From NCBI GenBank assembly GCA_021613535.1, contig CP075495.1:2356001-2420000 (forward strand): a DNA stretch of 64,000 nucleotides. Reading direction: 5' to 3'. Source of the stretch: Adineta vaga (taxonomy: Eukaryota > Rotifera). The translations under genes were made by a program, and so were the position numbers. The notes beneath the pieces are model-generated. The model was not told the origin of the DNA and searched no databases. It saw only the letters and a list, made by a program, of their open reading frames with translations. Shown piece after piece: positions 47,937-58,816 of this stretch (positions are counted from its first letter, which is position 1; each line of letters starts with the position of its first letter).

Positions 47937-50900
47937 TTAACAGATAACTTCACATGAACTTGTTGCATCCTAGAAGAAAAACAATTGAAATAGAAGTTTT
48001 ATCTTATAATATCTCTCATACTTTGCATTGACAAATAAGACATTGATGCACATGCCATTTTGTACCATTTTCATGTATTTTTCTTGTATTTTGATCATAA
48101 CAATGTGTACCTGTCGTTAAACGTTTATCAAATGATGCAAACTAAGTTTCAAAAGATAAAGAGTAAAATTAATTTCAATAAAATAAAGATATTTTTTCAA
48201 TAAAACCTTTTGTAAAACATCATCAACTTGTTGACGAAGTTTTTGTAAATCTAATTGATCATCTTTGGTTACTTGTTGTTGTTGTTCTTCTTTGTCTTCA
48301 TCTTCTTCAACTTCACGTTTTTGTCGTGATACTGTATCGATTGTTGATGGTCGATAATTAGGAAATGGATCAAATGAAAGAATAGCAGGTGTATTACAAA
48401 CTAAGCAAAATAGATCATATTTCATATGAAATTAAATTCTTCTTTCAAACCTGCATTCTGTCCAATCATATTATCTTGACAACATCCTCGCCATGGTTCA
48501 AGATTAATGTCTTCAATACTTGAACATGATACATAATCACGTGGATACATCGCATTAAGAAAAACATTCTGCGGAATACGATCAATACGATCACCATTTT
48601 CACAAAGAACTTTTGCTAAGGAAGTCTTTTGTAAAGATTTCATTTGTTCCGATGTAAATATATCAGATTTTTCATGCCAATATCTATGAAATAGAATATA
48701 AATCTTTCGTTTTAAGAAAAAGAAAAAAAATGTTTACCTATCACCATCTCGTAATGCTTTGAATTGTTTTATAATTAAACATCGAAAAAGGGGACCAACT
48801 TTGGCACCTGGTAAATTATCTTCTAATATTCCACCAACCCAAACATCAATATTATCGACATGTTTATAAACATCACGTAAAATTTTTCGAGTTTGTTCAT
48901 CTTTAATATCTTCACGTAAATCATCAAAATCTTTGATTTCATTCGGAGGTAAATGACACAATTTTCTCCATTCTGTATACGATTGTAAACCATGATCACG
49001 ACTACGTTGAATATTAGCTGCAGCTAAATCCAATGATATAGCACGTGTTACATGAAATAAACGTTCTGTCAATTCAACATTAAGAATTTCTTGAGGTAAT
49101 TTGATCTTTGCTGGTACACCGAACATACCACGTATAAGTGGATCAATACCACCTTGTTCTTTCACACGCCATGGTGAAAAAAATGCATCGCGAAGAAGTA
49201 GATTACCTTCTGGAATTGGTTCAAGACTGGCATTCAAACGATAAAATACAGGATTAATTAAACCATGACCGAAACTAAAAGATATAAAACAAAAAATGAA
49301 AATATTTGACTTGAATATCGAATTGATTTACCGAAATGCAGCTGTAGCAAAGACATTAGAAATAGTTGGATTAATATTACGACGATAGCCTTTATATGTA
49401 CCAAGCATATTCATTCCTTCATCACCAACAATGTATGGTAACCAATGTTTATATGTTATAATTTGTAATTGTGCTTCAATAATTTTTCGTGTTTCTTGAT
49501 AAACCTGTTCATCGGACCATTCGGGATTGATTGAACTCATACGTTTAGCTAAACGATTATGTTGACGTACCCAAATTGTATGCATAGCAATTAAAGCTAC
49601 TTGTTCATTAACTCGATGATCTTGAATAAATGGAAAGGCAAATTATTAGTAAAGAAATAATCTATTTCACATACCTCCAGCAAGAAAACAACCAATTTGT
49701 GAAGCTTGTCGATCACGTTGACAATCAACGGGTGTGTCGGTACTGAATGGGAGTAGACCTTTTGGAAACTGTGGTGTACTTTCAAAAACAAAAGAAATGA
49801 AGTTAAGAATTTCGAAAAAAAAATTAATTTTTTCTTCTACCTATGAATTCGAAGTAGACCTTTGCCTGAACTACGTTCTCGTAAATCCCAAGCATCCTGA
49901 ACAGTTGAACCATAAACATTTGATGCATCAAAAAATGATGTTAAAGAGTTGATTTGTTCACGTCGATAAGGTAAATGAAGAAATGATGTTTCACCACTTA
50001 AACAGATCGCTGCTGAACGAACAAATTCTAAACATGAACCACGTTCTTCACGTAAATGATCATCATCAGGTACACGAATTGGATAACACGGTGGTTCAAA
50101 TGAGCATGATGACAAACAACGAAGACTATCAGAAAAACGTGTATTACTCGTCGCTTGTACTGTCAATGACATATCATGATCTAAAATTGAAAAATAAAAT
50201 TTCATTCTTTTTCAAAAACATAAAATTTTTCACCTTGAAATTGACCCCATTGCATAAGCATATGAGTAAAAGCTGGATCAGGTGTAATCGTTTTTGTTGC
50301 AATCAATCTTGATGATACTTCACGTGCAGATGGTAAGATAAAACCATTGTATAATTTACTTGTATTCCAACCACGTGGAGTATTAAAACCATTTTCATAT
50401 TGTGCATGTAACCAACGTGATAAAGCTGTTAATGATGCACCCCAAAATGGTTGTTTTAAATTATTACATGTACCATCAGCAGTACGATAGGCCATACATT
50501 TTTCGTTACATTGAGATTTTAATTGATGTACAACACAACCAGATACAAGTGCAAGACGTTCTAATTGACGTGATGTTAGCAATTGATCAGGTCGAAAATC
50601 TATAACAAAATAAAATATTGATTTAATCTTGTTGAAATTTAATTGTTCATTAATTACCAATAGTACGCATTTCATTTCTTGCATTTTCATGAGAAAATGT
50701 TATATTATCCACATAACGATGAACAAGATCGAGAGCTCGTTCGAAAATATCTTCCGTTTTTGCTAAAGTTAATTGTAATGGTTTGGGAAATTTCATGAGT
50801 GACATTAAATCTCCTGGTGTTCGAGGTCGACGACGATCTTGTAAATGACGAACAGTTTCAGCAACGGCACGATTGACTTCTAAAGATGCTTGTTGTACTA

Positions 50901-52199
50901 AACGATCGATCAATTCATCAGTGATTTGATTATCATCTAGATTAATCGAGGATGTTTTTTGATACAAGATAATCATGAAAACTTACTAACTACGTTCATC
51001 CAAAATGAATGAATATCACTGCCTGCATAATTTTTTGCTTCACATGTATAATAACCTGATTGATTAGCCATGACATGAGGTAGTAGAAGTGATCCATCAT
51101 CTTTTAAGATATATTGCATGTTATATTGAATAGGTATACTATCACGAAACCATTCTATTTTTGGTTCTGGCTCTCCTGTTGCTCTACATTCTAGTTCAAC
51201 AGATGCACCATCATACGTAGTTAAATTTGACATACGTCGTGAGAGTAATGGTGGTGCTGTAGAAGATTTTGTATTCAAAAGAGAGAAGATATTGAACAAA
51301 TAAAGCTCTTACTAGGATCTCGAACACGAAGATCAGTAGCAGCAGATATACGTTGAAGAGAATTTTCTGCTACACAAGTGTAAAGACCTGTATCTTCATT
51401 TCTCAATTCACGAATACGTAAAATTTGACCATCTTCAAGTAATTGCATACGATGTGATTGTCGAATCATTGTATCTACATAGTTTCATAGAAAACGAATG
51501 GTATATAGTAAAACTATCTATGTAATTACGTGATTTATGCCAAGTAATTTTTGGTTTTGGACTACCATGAACTCGACATTGTAATTCAACAGTTAAATTT
51601 TTCAAACCAACACGGTATGTATCTGGTAATGGAGTAAAACGAGGTGGAACTAGAAAGTAATTAGTTATAGAAAACTCTAGCGTCCATCGTAATGAATAGC
51701 TTACAAAGTACAGTCAAACTTGCAGATGCTGTTTTCATTTCTACTGCATTACGTATTGTACAAGCATATGTTGCGTCATCACTTTCATCAACGCTCAAAA
51801 TTTGAAGATGTTGATTTGTAATAAAATGTTTTGAACTCGTGCCGATTGGTGTATCATTCTAGATAGGGAAAGATAGATAGAGAGTTATTGTTTAGATGAA
51901 AATCGAATGATATACTTTCGACCAAATAATTGGACTTGATGATGAACTGCAATAGAATATAGCATGATTACCGAGTGGAATCTTTATGGATTGTGGTCGA
52001 CGCGAAAATACTAATGGTTCTTGAATTTTAACAAAAATAGACTCAATCTTATGGATAAAATCTATCTGAAGTTAAACATACCTGTTCGTACCGGTTGTTC
52101 AGCTTCGTAATCATCATAATCATCATTATTAGGTGATTGAGAATTTACATAGGCAATAACACAGATAGAGATAATCCAAAAGATATATTTCGAGTACAT
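47937..52199 (-). CDS. PXDN: Peroxidasin-like Ig/heme-peroxidase matrix protein
   Basis: Peroxidasin is a secreted heme peroxidase that makes hypobromous acid to form sulfilimine cross-links in collagen IV. The product has a signal peptide (MYSKYIFWIISICVIAYVNS), a short acidic segment (NNDDYDDYEAEQ), three I-set Ig domains (about 52060-51710, 51645-51310 and 51255-51000) and then the peroxidase. Peroxidase signatures: CNNLKQPFWGASLTALSRWL, DPAFTHMLMQWGQFQ then DHDMSLT (distal His), FFDASNVYGST, MHTIWVRQHNRLA (catalytic Arg), FGHGLINPVFYRLN (proximal His) and NIQRSRDHGLQSYTEW. After a basic/acidic linker (RQKREVEEDEDKEEQQQQ) it ends with a partial VWC module (GTHCYDQ, GTKWHVHQCLICQCK, SSCEVIC-stop). 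Typical peroxidasins have N-terminal leucine-rich repeats, four Ig domains and a full VWC; here LRRs are absent and the VWC is about half length. Confidence 0.93.
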
Positions 52200-52803
52200 T
52201 TTCTCTCCAGTCTATAAACGACTAAAGCTTATATCATGGAATCATACATGATATTAATAAAGAAAAACAGGCAATGTAATCTATCTCTTATCTTCTTTCT
52301 GTCTCTATCTCTCTATTTCCTGTGGGCTTTTTTCTGTATGATAGATAATGAATGTACATATCAGATTGGATAGATGAGCTTATGTGTCTGTATTTCTATA
52401 AGTACAGAGAAACGAAGGAAATAATATTACTAATAAAGATCAAAAAGCTGTTGAAAATATCTGTAGAGTGTAAATGAATTTTGTAAACAATGATAGATGC
52501 ATTATCTTTCCGTGCATTTATGGAACTAGTTGATGATATACATAGACTTTTCTGGTATAACGCCAACGAGAAAAGGAAATATGACGTCAAAGAAATGTTG
52601 ATATGTTCTCTTAGTATAAATTTTTGACTTTCAAATCTTTCCATATTTACAACTGAACTAAGAATTCATTTCATTCTTGGTTACCATCAACATTTATTTG
52701 TTTAAGACCAGAGAAAAAAAATACATATACAATCTTTTAGAAAGAAAAAAAAATAATATCATTGCATATCTGACATGAGAAAAAAGACGAGTATCTAGTT
52801 GAT
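52200..52803. other. Intergenic between RFC4 3' end and peroxidasin start
   Basis: No gene is seen. On the minus strand a TTTATAG acceptor-like site lies about 16 bases before the peroxidasin ATG. The open frame across 52396-52644 is hydrophobic low-complexity and has no support. Confidence 0.4.
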
Positions 52804-54464
52804 TTATGCTCGACATAATTGATGCATCACCGTACAGAGAAAATCCATTAATTGTAAATATTCATCAGCACCATCGAGTAAACATCCATCGACAATCTAA
52901 GTTAAATATTTAATTGAATACAAAGTTTTACAAAATCATTCACAATGCTCCTTGTCTTACCGCTATTTTTTCGAAAATAATCGCTTTTTGTTCATTAGCT
53001 AATGCCATTTGTCCCAAAATATACTCATGTAATTGTAATAATAATTGATGAGCTGCATAACCTTCTAATAGTACATTCTAGGAGAAGAAAAACGTATAAA
53101 AATATCATTGATAAAGACATATCCTAGTTCGTTTTTGTTTACCTTAACAGTTGTTGCTAATTTTTCATAAGAACCTGCATGGCATACTTGAAAGAGACTC
53201 GCAATAACATCATCCGGAATGACCTACATATTTCATAAAGAGAGAATTTCTTCATTGCAAACAATCATCTCGATTACGTACACCAGTTATTTCATGTACA
53301 TCTTTTGCTGTGATTGTCAGATTTGTACGGAATCGAGCAACACTTTGTAAAAATGTTACTGCTTTACGCATATCACCTTCTGTACATTTAACTAATTCAC
53401 AAATGGCCTAATAAATAAAAACATTCCGATATGCATTTGTCTAAGAAAGAAAATTACAACAAACCTCCGATTCACAATGAACATTTTCATTATTGCAAAT
53501 CGCTTGTAAACGTTGTTCAATAATGTCATTGCTTAAAGGTTTAAAACGAAATTTTGCACAACGACTTGTTATTGGATCAATAATTCTTGAATAGAAAAGT
53601 TCAAATTTATGATTTGAAAGAAAATTCATTTCTTACCGACTGATATAATTACAAATTAAACAAAATCTTGTTGTTTTAGATTCACGTTCCATTGTTCGAC
53701 GAAGTGCAGCCTACGAAAAAGTTTGATAGATATATAAAAACTCAGATTCATGAAAGATTTCTTTATTACTTGAGCAGCTTTTGTCATGGAATCGCATTCA
53801 TCAAGAATAATCAATTTAAATGGTGGACAATAAACACCACTATATAATTATTTTAAAAAAAACGATATTTTCTTAGAAAAATCTTACTCAGTACGTGTTG
53901 CTATGACTGAAAATTGTGCAAATTTTTTCACTTTTTCACGTATGACATTAATACCACGTTCATCAGAAGAATTCAATTCCATAACTCGATCTCGAAATAA
54001 TTGAGGACTAACAAAATAAGAAATCTACACAAATCTATGATATGATTAAGTCTACCCAAAAAGTTCATGTGCAGCAGCAAGAATCGTACTCGTTTTACCA
54101 GTACCTGGTGGTCCATAGAATAGCAAATTAGGAAACTAAATTCAAATGATTCATATAGAAAATAAATCATTCATTGTCTGTACATACATCACTTCCAGCA
54201 AGACATTTAGTTAAAACTGCAACAACTTCATCTTGATAAGCAACATCGCTAACTTTCTTTGGTCGACTAGAAAAGATAAAATTAAGAAGAATCATTCAAT
54301 CGAAATCGATAATCTTACTATTTTTCAACCCATGGAACTAAACGATCTGGTTTGGCTTGATTCTCTTTATTTCCTTCTGATTTTTTTGTTGGCGATGATG
54401 AAACTGGATTTTTTGTAAACATCGCCGGTACGACGGTTTTCTTTGTCACTGATTTTTTCGACAT
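52804..54464 (-). CDS. RFC4: Replication factor C subunit 4 (clamp loader AAA+ ATPase)
   Basis: RFC4 is one of the small clamp-loader subunits that open PCNA and place it on primed DNA. The sequence follows human RFC4: [46 protein letters not shown] (Walker A), [37 protein letters not shown] (Walker B, Cys where human has Ala), [38 protein letters not shown] (SRC arginine finger), [15 protein letters not shown] and a C-terminus [20 protein letters not shown]. The N-terminal 40 residues are Lys/Ser-rich and variable. About nine introns of 50-70 nt. A splice-acceptor sequence (TTTCGTCAG) ends one base before the ATG, and the SRA1 stop is only 112 nt upstream on the same strand, suggesting a polycistronic unit. 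Confidence 0.94.
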
Positions 54465-54576
54465 ACTGACGAAATAAAGAAAATTATCTAAAAATAAACA
54501 AAATCCCATCAAATACGATATATTTTTTTCGGTAGAAAGAAAAACGAGATTAAATAACAATAATAAATAAAACATT
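54465..54576 (-). promoter_or_regulatory. Intercistronic spacer SRA1-RFC4 with a splice acceptor at the RFC4 start
   Basis: On the minus strand the spacer runs from the SRA1 TAA to the RFC4 ATG and ends TTTCTTTATTTCGTCAG-T-ATG. The AG lies at 54467-54466. In 112 nt there is little room for a separate promoter. Either RFC4 is trans-spliced here, or an exon upstream is spliced in. Confidence 0.5.
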
Positions 54577-55289
54577 TTAACTCGATAATCGTTGTAATTC
54601 TTGTATTAATCGTTTAATCCCAACGATAAATCGAACAACCTATAAGTAAACAAAATAACGTTCTCGTTAATCATGTTTGATTAAATATAAATGTCTTACT
54701 TCTGAACTTGCGTTTCGAACTAAAAGAATATGTAAATCAAATGCTTGTTGTATTTGATTTGAACGAAGTTCTTGAAAAATATTTGATAATGTTTGTTTCG
54801 TATTGGAGGATAATTTATTTTGAGACCATTCATCAAGCATAATTTGAAATTTTTTCATGATATCTTCGAGAATTTTTTTCTAAAAAGAAAATCATGTTTT
54901 GTTTTTTCGTCTCCAATATGAAAATATTTACTTCAACATTTGATAATTTTTCAATTTGTTTTTGAAATATTTCATTCATTTCTTCAATACTTAATAATTC
55001 TGTTTGTATCGAAGTAGTATCATCTGTAGATTCTGTTGTTGCTGATGCTGATAAAGTTGGCGGTGGAACCATTAGCACATTCGTCGCTAAAACAGATATA
55101 AATATACATTGGATAAAAATGATTCGATTTGCGAGTCCTACGATTATTTGTTGATGTTAAATCTTGATTAGTAAATGGAACACGTTTATTAAGTAGAACA
55201 CGTCTTGTTGACATATTATCGGATAATGTAAGATTAGCTGGTGGATCATTCCATCCATCAAGATTGGTAGGTTTATTTGTTGAATTCAT
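54577..55289 (-). CDS. SRA1: Steroid receptor RNA activator protein (SRA1) homolog
   Basis: SRA1 protein (SRAP) is a small nuclear/cytoplasmic protein with a C-terminal helical bundle, linked to transcriptional co-regulation. The product begins MNSTNKPTNLDGWNDPPAN and contains TRRVLLNKRVPF, matching the conserved GWNDPP...RRxLLxKRV start of the family. A Pro/Ser/Thr linker follows (VPPPTLSASATTESTDD). The C-terminal helical domain has LDEWSQNKLSSNTKQTLSNI, FQELRSNQIQQAFDLHILLV and FIVGIKRLIQEL, paralleling human QWAGGKLSIPVKKR...DIHRSLMV...WMVGVKRLI. Three short introns. The ATG is directly preceded by CAG at the end of a TTATGAAATATTCAG acceptor-like sequence, leaving no 5' UTR unless one is added by splicing. 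It lies between a COX7A-like gene and RFC4, all on the same strand. Confidence 0.85.
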
Positions 55290-55436
55290 CTGAATATTTC
55301 ATAAGAGAAATATAAAGAAAAAAAATTGATTATAGATCATGTTGTTTATTTCAGACAAAAAAAAATCTACGAGTTAAAGTTGTTACAGAGGACAAAAGGG
55401 GAGAGAGAGAAAGAGACAGAGCAAAAAAAGAAGGAA
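55290..55436 (-). promoter_or_regulatory. Intercistronic spacer before SRA1 with an acceptor abutting the ATG
   Basis: The spacer separates the COX7A-like gene's 3' end from SRA1. Read on the minus strand it has a possible poly(A) signal (AATAAA, complement of 55345-55350), then a T-rich tract and ATATTCAG at 55297-55290, immediately followed by the SRA1 ATG. A poly(A) signal followed after about 55 nt by a trans-splice acceptor is the layout known from operons in animals with spliced leaders. Confidence 0.45.
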
Positions 55437-55486
55437 TCAATGTTCTCTAAGATATGTTGGAAAAACGGATTGATACGCTATTGAAT

Positions 55487-56067
55487 TTAATCGACGTTGT
55501 CTTTGTAAAGTAATTTGAGAACTAAAATTATAAAGAAAAAGAAAGATTTGATAAACTTTTGATGAGAATGAATGGTTCATTTACGTTTAAGACGATCTTT
55601 AGCTTTCAAATGATTGTATACACTTGAAGTTACTTGAAAGAGTACATAAGCAACGATAACACCTTGAACGGCAAATAAGAGTTTGTCGCGTGGCATCATT
55701 ACCCATGTTGGTGTTGTTTTATTTCTCTAAAGGAAGAATTCGATCAATGGAAAAGGTTCTTAATAATCAAAATCATATTTACTAGAGCAAAAAGTTGTAA
55801 TTCTTGAATATGACGAGTACGGTTTTCAACATATTTATCAAGTGTACCTTTTGTACGTTTGACTTGTGTGATTGTATCTGTATCGCCTTTATATGGTGTA
55901 CGCCAAAGATTTACACCTTCCCATGGTGCTCCATGTCCATCATGACCATGACCATGACCACCTGAAACTGCTCCATGTGCTGATGTTGGAGCTACGGTAT
56001 GAGCACCGGCTACTGAACCTGAACCGGTCGTAGCGGTTTTTGTTGAAAGAAAACGAAAGAGTGACAT
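55487..56067 (-). CDS. Small mitochondrial single-pass membrane protein, possibly COX7A-like
   Basis: The ATG at 56067 starts MSLFRFLSTKTATTGSG, a plausible mitochondrial presequence. A Gly/His-rich stretch (GGHGHGHDGHGAPWEG) follows, then KGTLDKYVENRTRHIQELQL and, after a short intron, RNKTTPTWVMMPRDKLLFAV with a single membrane span (VQGVIVAYVLFQV) and NHLKAKDRLK. The pattern of (Q/E)LF, a short TP-x-W/Y segment, D-K-L-L-F and one helix resembles cytochrome c oxidase subunit 7A, but the match is weak. With the donor at AAAC|GTAAAT the protein ends LLKLLYKDNVD-stop at 55487. Another frame stays open to 55437, so the exact end is uncertain. It is head-to-head with the lipase and upstream of SRA1/RFC4. 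Confidence 0.65.
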
Positions 56068-56314
56068 TTTTTGCTTCGGTATCACCGAAACTCTACAATA
56101 AAAAGAGAAAACAATTAAAATTATTCAAGTTTTTCTTTGCTTATTTTTATCCAATCAATTTTTTTCTTTTCTTTTCTTTTCTCTTATAAAAATATCAACA
56201 CTCTAGATAGAACTAGGCGAGAAGAAAAAAACGACCTGTTTGCCTCTAATGTCATCTAAAAAGATATCCATATACATTCTCATAGAATTAAATAGGAAAA
56301 AAACATACTTGAGA
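56068..56314. promoter_or_regulatory. Shared 247-bp divergent promoter region (COX7A-like / lipase)
   Basis: The two start codons face away from each other across 247 bp. Each side has an acceptor-like sequence near its ATG: TTTTTATTGTAG on the minus side, and TATCAACACTCTAG (about 56191-56204) on the plus side. So 5'-UTR introns or trans-splicing may apply on both sides. No TATA box stands out against the AT background. Confidence 0.45.
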
Positions 56315-57621
56315 ATGGTACGATGGTATTTACTATTCGTCGTTACAGTCAAAATCTGTGTATTAATACAGAGAATTCAAACTGTTGAATATGATACATA
56401 TCTTCATGTTTTTTCAAAGAGAAACGTTGATAAACCGGTAACTATCTTGTGGACAGATACGAAAAAATGGGGAGAAAATAACTCATTTCGAACGTGTTCA
56501 TTAAAATTAATTGCACATGGTTATGCTGAACGATGGAATATGGATTGGCGATGGGATTGGGTTAAGGATATGAAAAATGAAATGCTTAGTAATAAAACAA
56601 AAGAAAATCTTTGTGTAGTTGCTATCGATTGGGAAAAAGGTGCAAGAGAAGTGAATTTTATTACAGCTGTTGGTAATGCGGATATCGCAGGACAACATTT
56701 AGCTGAATTTATACAAAATAATGACATAGGACCAAAACGATTACATTGTATTGGATTCAGGTAAGAAAAGAAAAAGTGTTTTTTGTCGCTATATATTAAA
56801 CGAATCGTTTTCTACTTAGTCTCGGTGCGCATCTCTGCGCTTTTGCTTCAGCTCATTATTTTCGATTAACGAAAAAAACAACGAAATTTGCACGTATAAC
56901 TGGTCTAGATCCTTCGGGTCCTCTTTTACGTAAAGCATCGGTCGACAAACGTTTATCACGTGATGATGCTGATTTTGTTGATGCTATACATACGTCAGCA
57001 ACATTCGGTTTACAAGAAAAAAGTGGACATATGGATTTTTTTCCTGATGGTGGAAAAAGTACTGCAAATGGATGTGAAAAATTAATTGAAATTAAAGATG
57101 AAGAAGAAGAAGAAGTAAAAGTTGAAAAACATCATCGAATAAAACGATTCTTTTTTAATAAGAATAACGATAAAAATGATACTAATGAAGATGATATACC
57201 ACGAAAAAATGTTATCGAAAAACTACGCGATCAAATTGGAAAAATTCGTCCATTTAAAAAGGTCTTTCTCAATATTCATGCGTATATAGGCTGTAATCAT
57301 CTACGTTCACCTCATTACTATATCTCATCAATTAATCAATGTCAATTTCGAGCGAAATTCTGTACGTCATGGTCGGATTATCTAAGAAAGAAATGTAAAG
57401 ATCCAACTGATAATAATTTAACTTATCCACGGATGGGTTTTTATGCTGAACAAAGTGATTCAATCTATCAACGTGGAAATGGAAGTTTCTATTTAAAAAC
57501 AAAATCTCAAAAACCTTATTGTTTATCGGAATCTTTACCTTCTCTACAAAAAAATCAAACAAGTTTAACATCAAAAATAAAAAAAAAACTTTCTAAAATT
57601 CTTCCTAAACGAATTGGTTAA
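56315..57621 (+). CDS. Pancreatic-lipase-family secreted triacylglycerol lipase/phospholipase
   Basis: Two exons (56315-56760, 56820-57621) give 415 residues. MVRWYLLFVVTVKICVL is a signal peptide. WEKGAREVNFITAVGNADIA matches the animal lipase N-terminal region (DWxxGA...Y..A..N). The nucleophile elbow is GFSLGAH (family usual GHSLG), with the catalytic Ser codon split by the 59-nt intron. The acid is in ITGLDPSGPLL, and the His is in ADFVDAIHTSA. DFFPDGGK also matches the family (DFYPNGG). After it lies a charged insert of about 50 residues (KDEEEEEVKVEKHH, then KRFFFNKNNDKND) where the family has a short segment before the Cys-rich HxR/Y...C loop, here CNHLRSPHYYISS. An earlier in-frame ATG exists at 56249, but 56315 gives the clean signal peptide. 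All triad residues are present, so it is probably active. Confidence 0.88.
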
Positions 57622-58149
57622 AATCTTTTCAAAAATAAAACAGAAACAAAAGATATTTTTATGTATGTATATGTGCAATTTTCTTTCGTTTGGAATATCA
57701 TACAAAATAAACTTGTTTCTGATCAATACATATCAGTCAAAAAGAAAACATGATACAGAGTATTACAACATATAAACAGCAGACGAAGAAGAAGAAGAAA
57801 AAATAAATAAATAAGACACTGAAGGAAAGAGAACAAAAAAAAGTATATATTTCCATAATACAATCATACAGAAGAAAGAAATAAGAATTCCTTTATTATA
57901 TTAGTGAAAAAAAAAAGAAAAGAAGCTGTCTTTAGATCATAGATTTACAATTGAATAAATAGAGAGAGAAACGATGAACACACGGTAATATGACATTTGT
58001 GTTCACCGGGGTCATCAAGACGTAAAACATTATTTAAATTCCAATAACAGTATAATGAGCAAACGAAACAAAATATTTCAAAAGACAAACAATAACAACA
58101 AAAAAAATATAGGAAAAGTTGATTAATTCCAGAAAATCGATTGTTTGTA
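57622..58149. other. Intergenic, convergent 3' ends of lipase and LC3
   Basis: The lipase poly(A) signal AATAAA is at 57634-57639. The rest is A-rich on the plus strand and contains the LC3 3' UTR. No gene is seen. Confidence 0.4.
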
Positions 58150-58816
58150 TTATTGACAAAGACCACCGAACATTTCTTGACTAGCATAAGTCATGTAGAG
58201 AAAACCATCGTCATCCTTAATAAATCAGAAAACAAAATAATCAAATCATATCTTTCATTCTATTTTACTTTATCATCACGATAGATTTCAGCCATGGACG
58301 TAGACATTGATGCAATACTTTTATTGTTCACCAGTAAGTAAAAAGCTTGATTAGCATTTAATTGCATACGATTTCTATTGAAGATGAATATGAAATAAAA
58401 ATGAAATGGTCGATATGCTTAAATTTCTATTTACCGTATAATTGTCACAAATTGTGACATGGTCAATTCTTGAGGTACCAAAAATTTCGTTTTATCTAAA
58501 ATAAAATAACTAATTGAAACGAATGAATAATAGAAAATTAAAAATTTGTACCTAAGATTGGGAGATCTTTTTCTTTATGATAACGTTCGACAATAACTGG
58601 AATTTCTAAGAAAAATTCATTTCATTCTTGATGATATAATCAAAATAAACAACATACTATTTGGAAATTTACTACGAATGCCTGCAACTTCTTCTTTTCG
58701 TGTTGCTATAAATAACAAATTAATCGATTTAGAAGAAGAAGAAAAAAAAACAAATCTTTACCAAAACTTTTTCGTTGTTTAAATGTACGTGTATCAACAT
58801 TCGATGAAGATGGCAT
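58150..58816 (-). CDS. MAP1LC3: Atg8-family ubiquitin-like protein, LC3 type
   Basis: Atg8/LC3 is conjugated to phosphatidylethanolamine on autophagosome membranes and binds cargo receptors. The spliced protein reads RTFKQRKSF, TRKEEVAGIRSKFPN, IPVIVERYHKEKDLPILDKT, KFLVPQELTMSQFVTIIR, NRMQLNANQAFYLLVNNKSI and DKDDDGFLYMTYASQEMFGG, ending LCQ-stop. These match LC3 rather than GABARAP (FKQR start, FLVP...MSxxxxIIR, LNANQAF). The expected ATG4 cleavage is after the first Gly of MFG, removing GLCQ. Five introns of about 50-65 nt. On the minus strand an acceptor-like CATCTTTTAG lies about 35 nt upstream of the ATG. Confidence 0.95.

Noticed and set aside
49734-50605. Several 67-109-codon plus-strand frames opposite peroxidasin
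   Set aside because: All are shadows of the peroxidase exons on the other strand.
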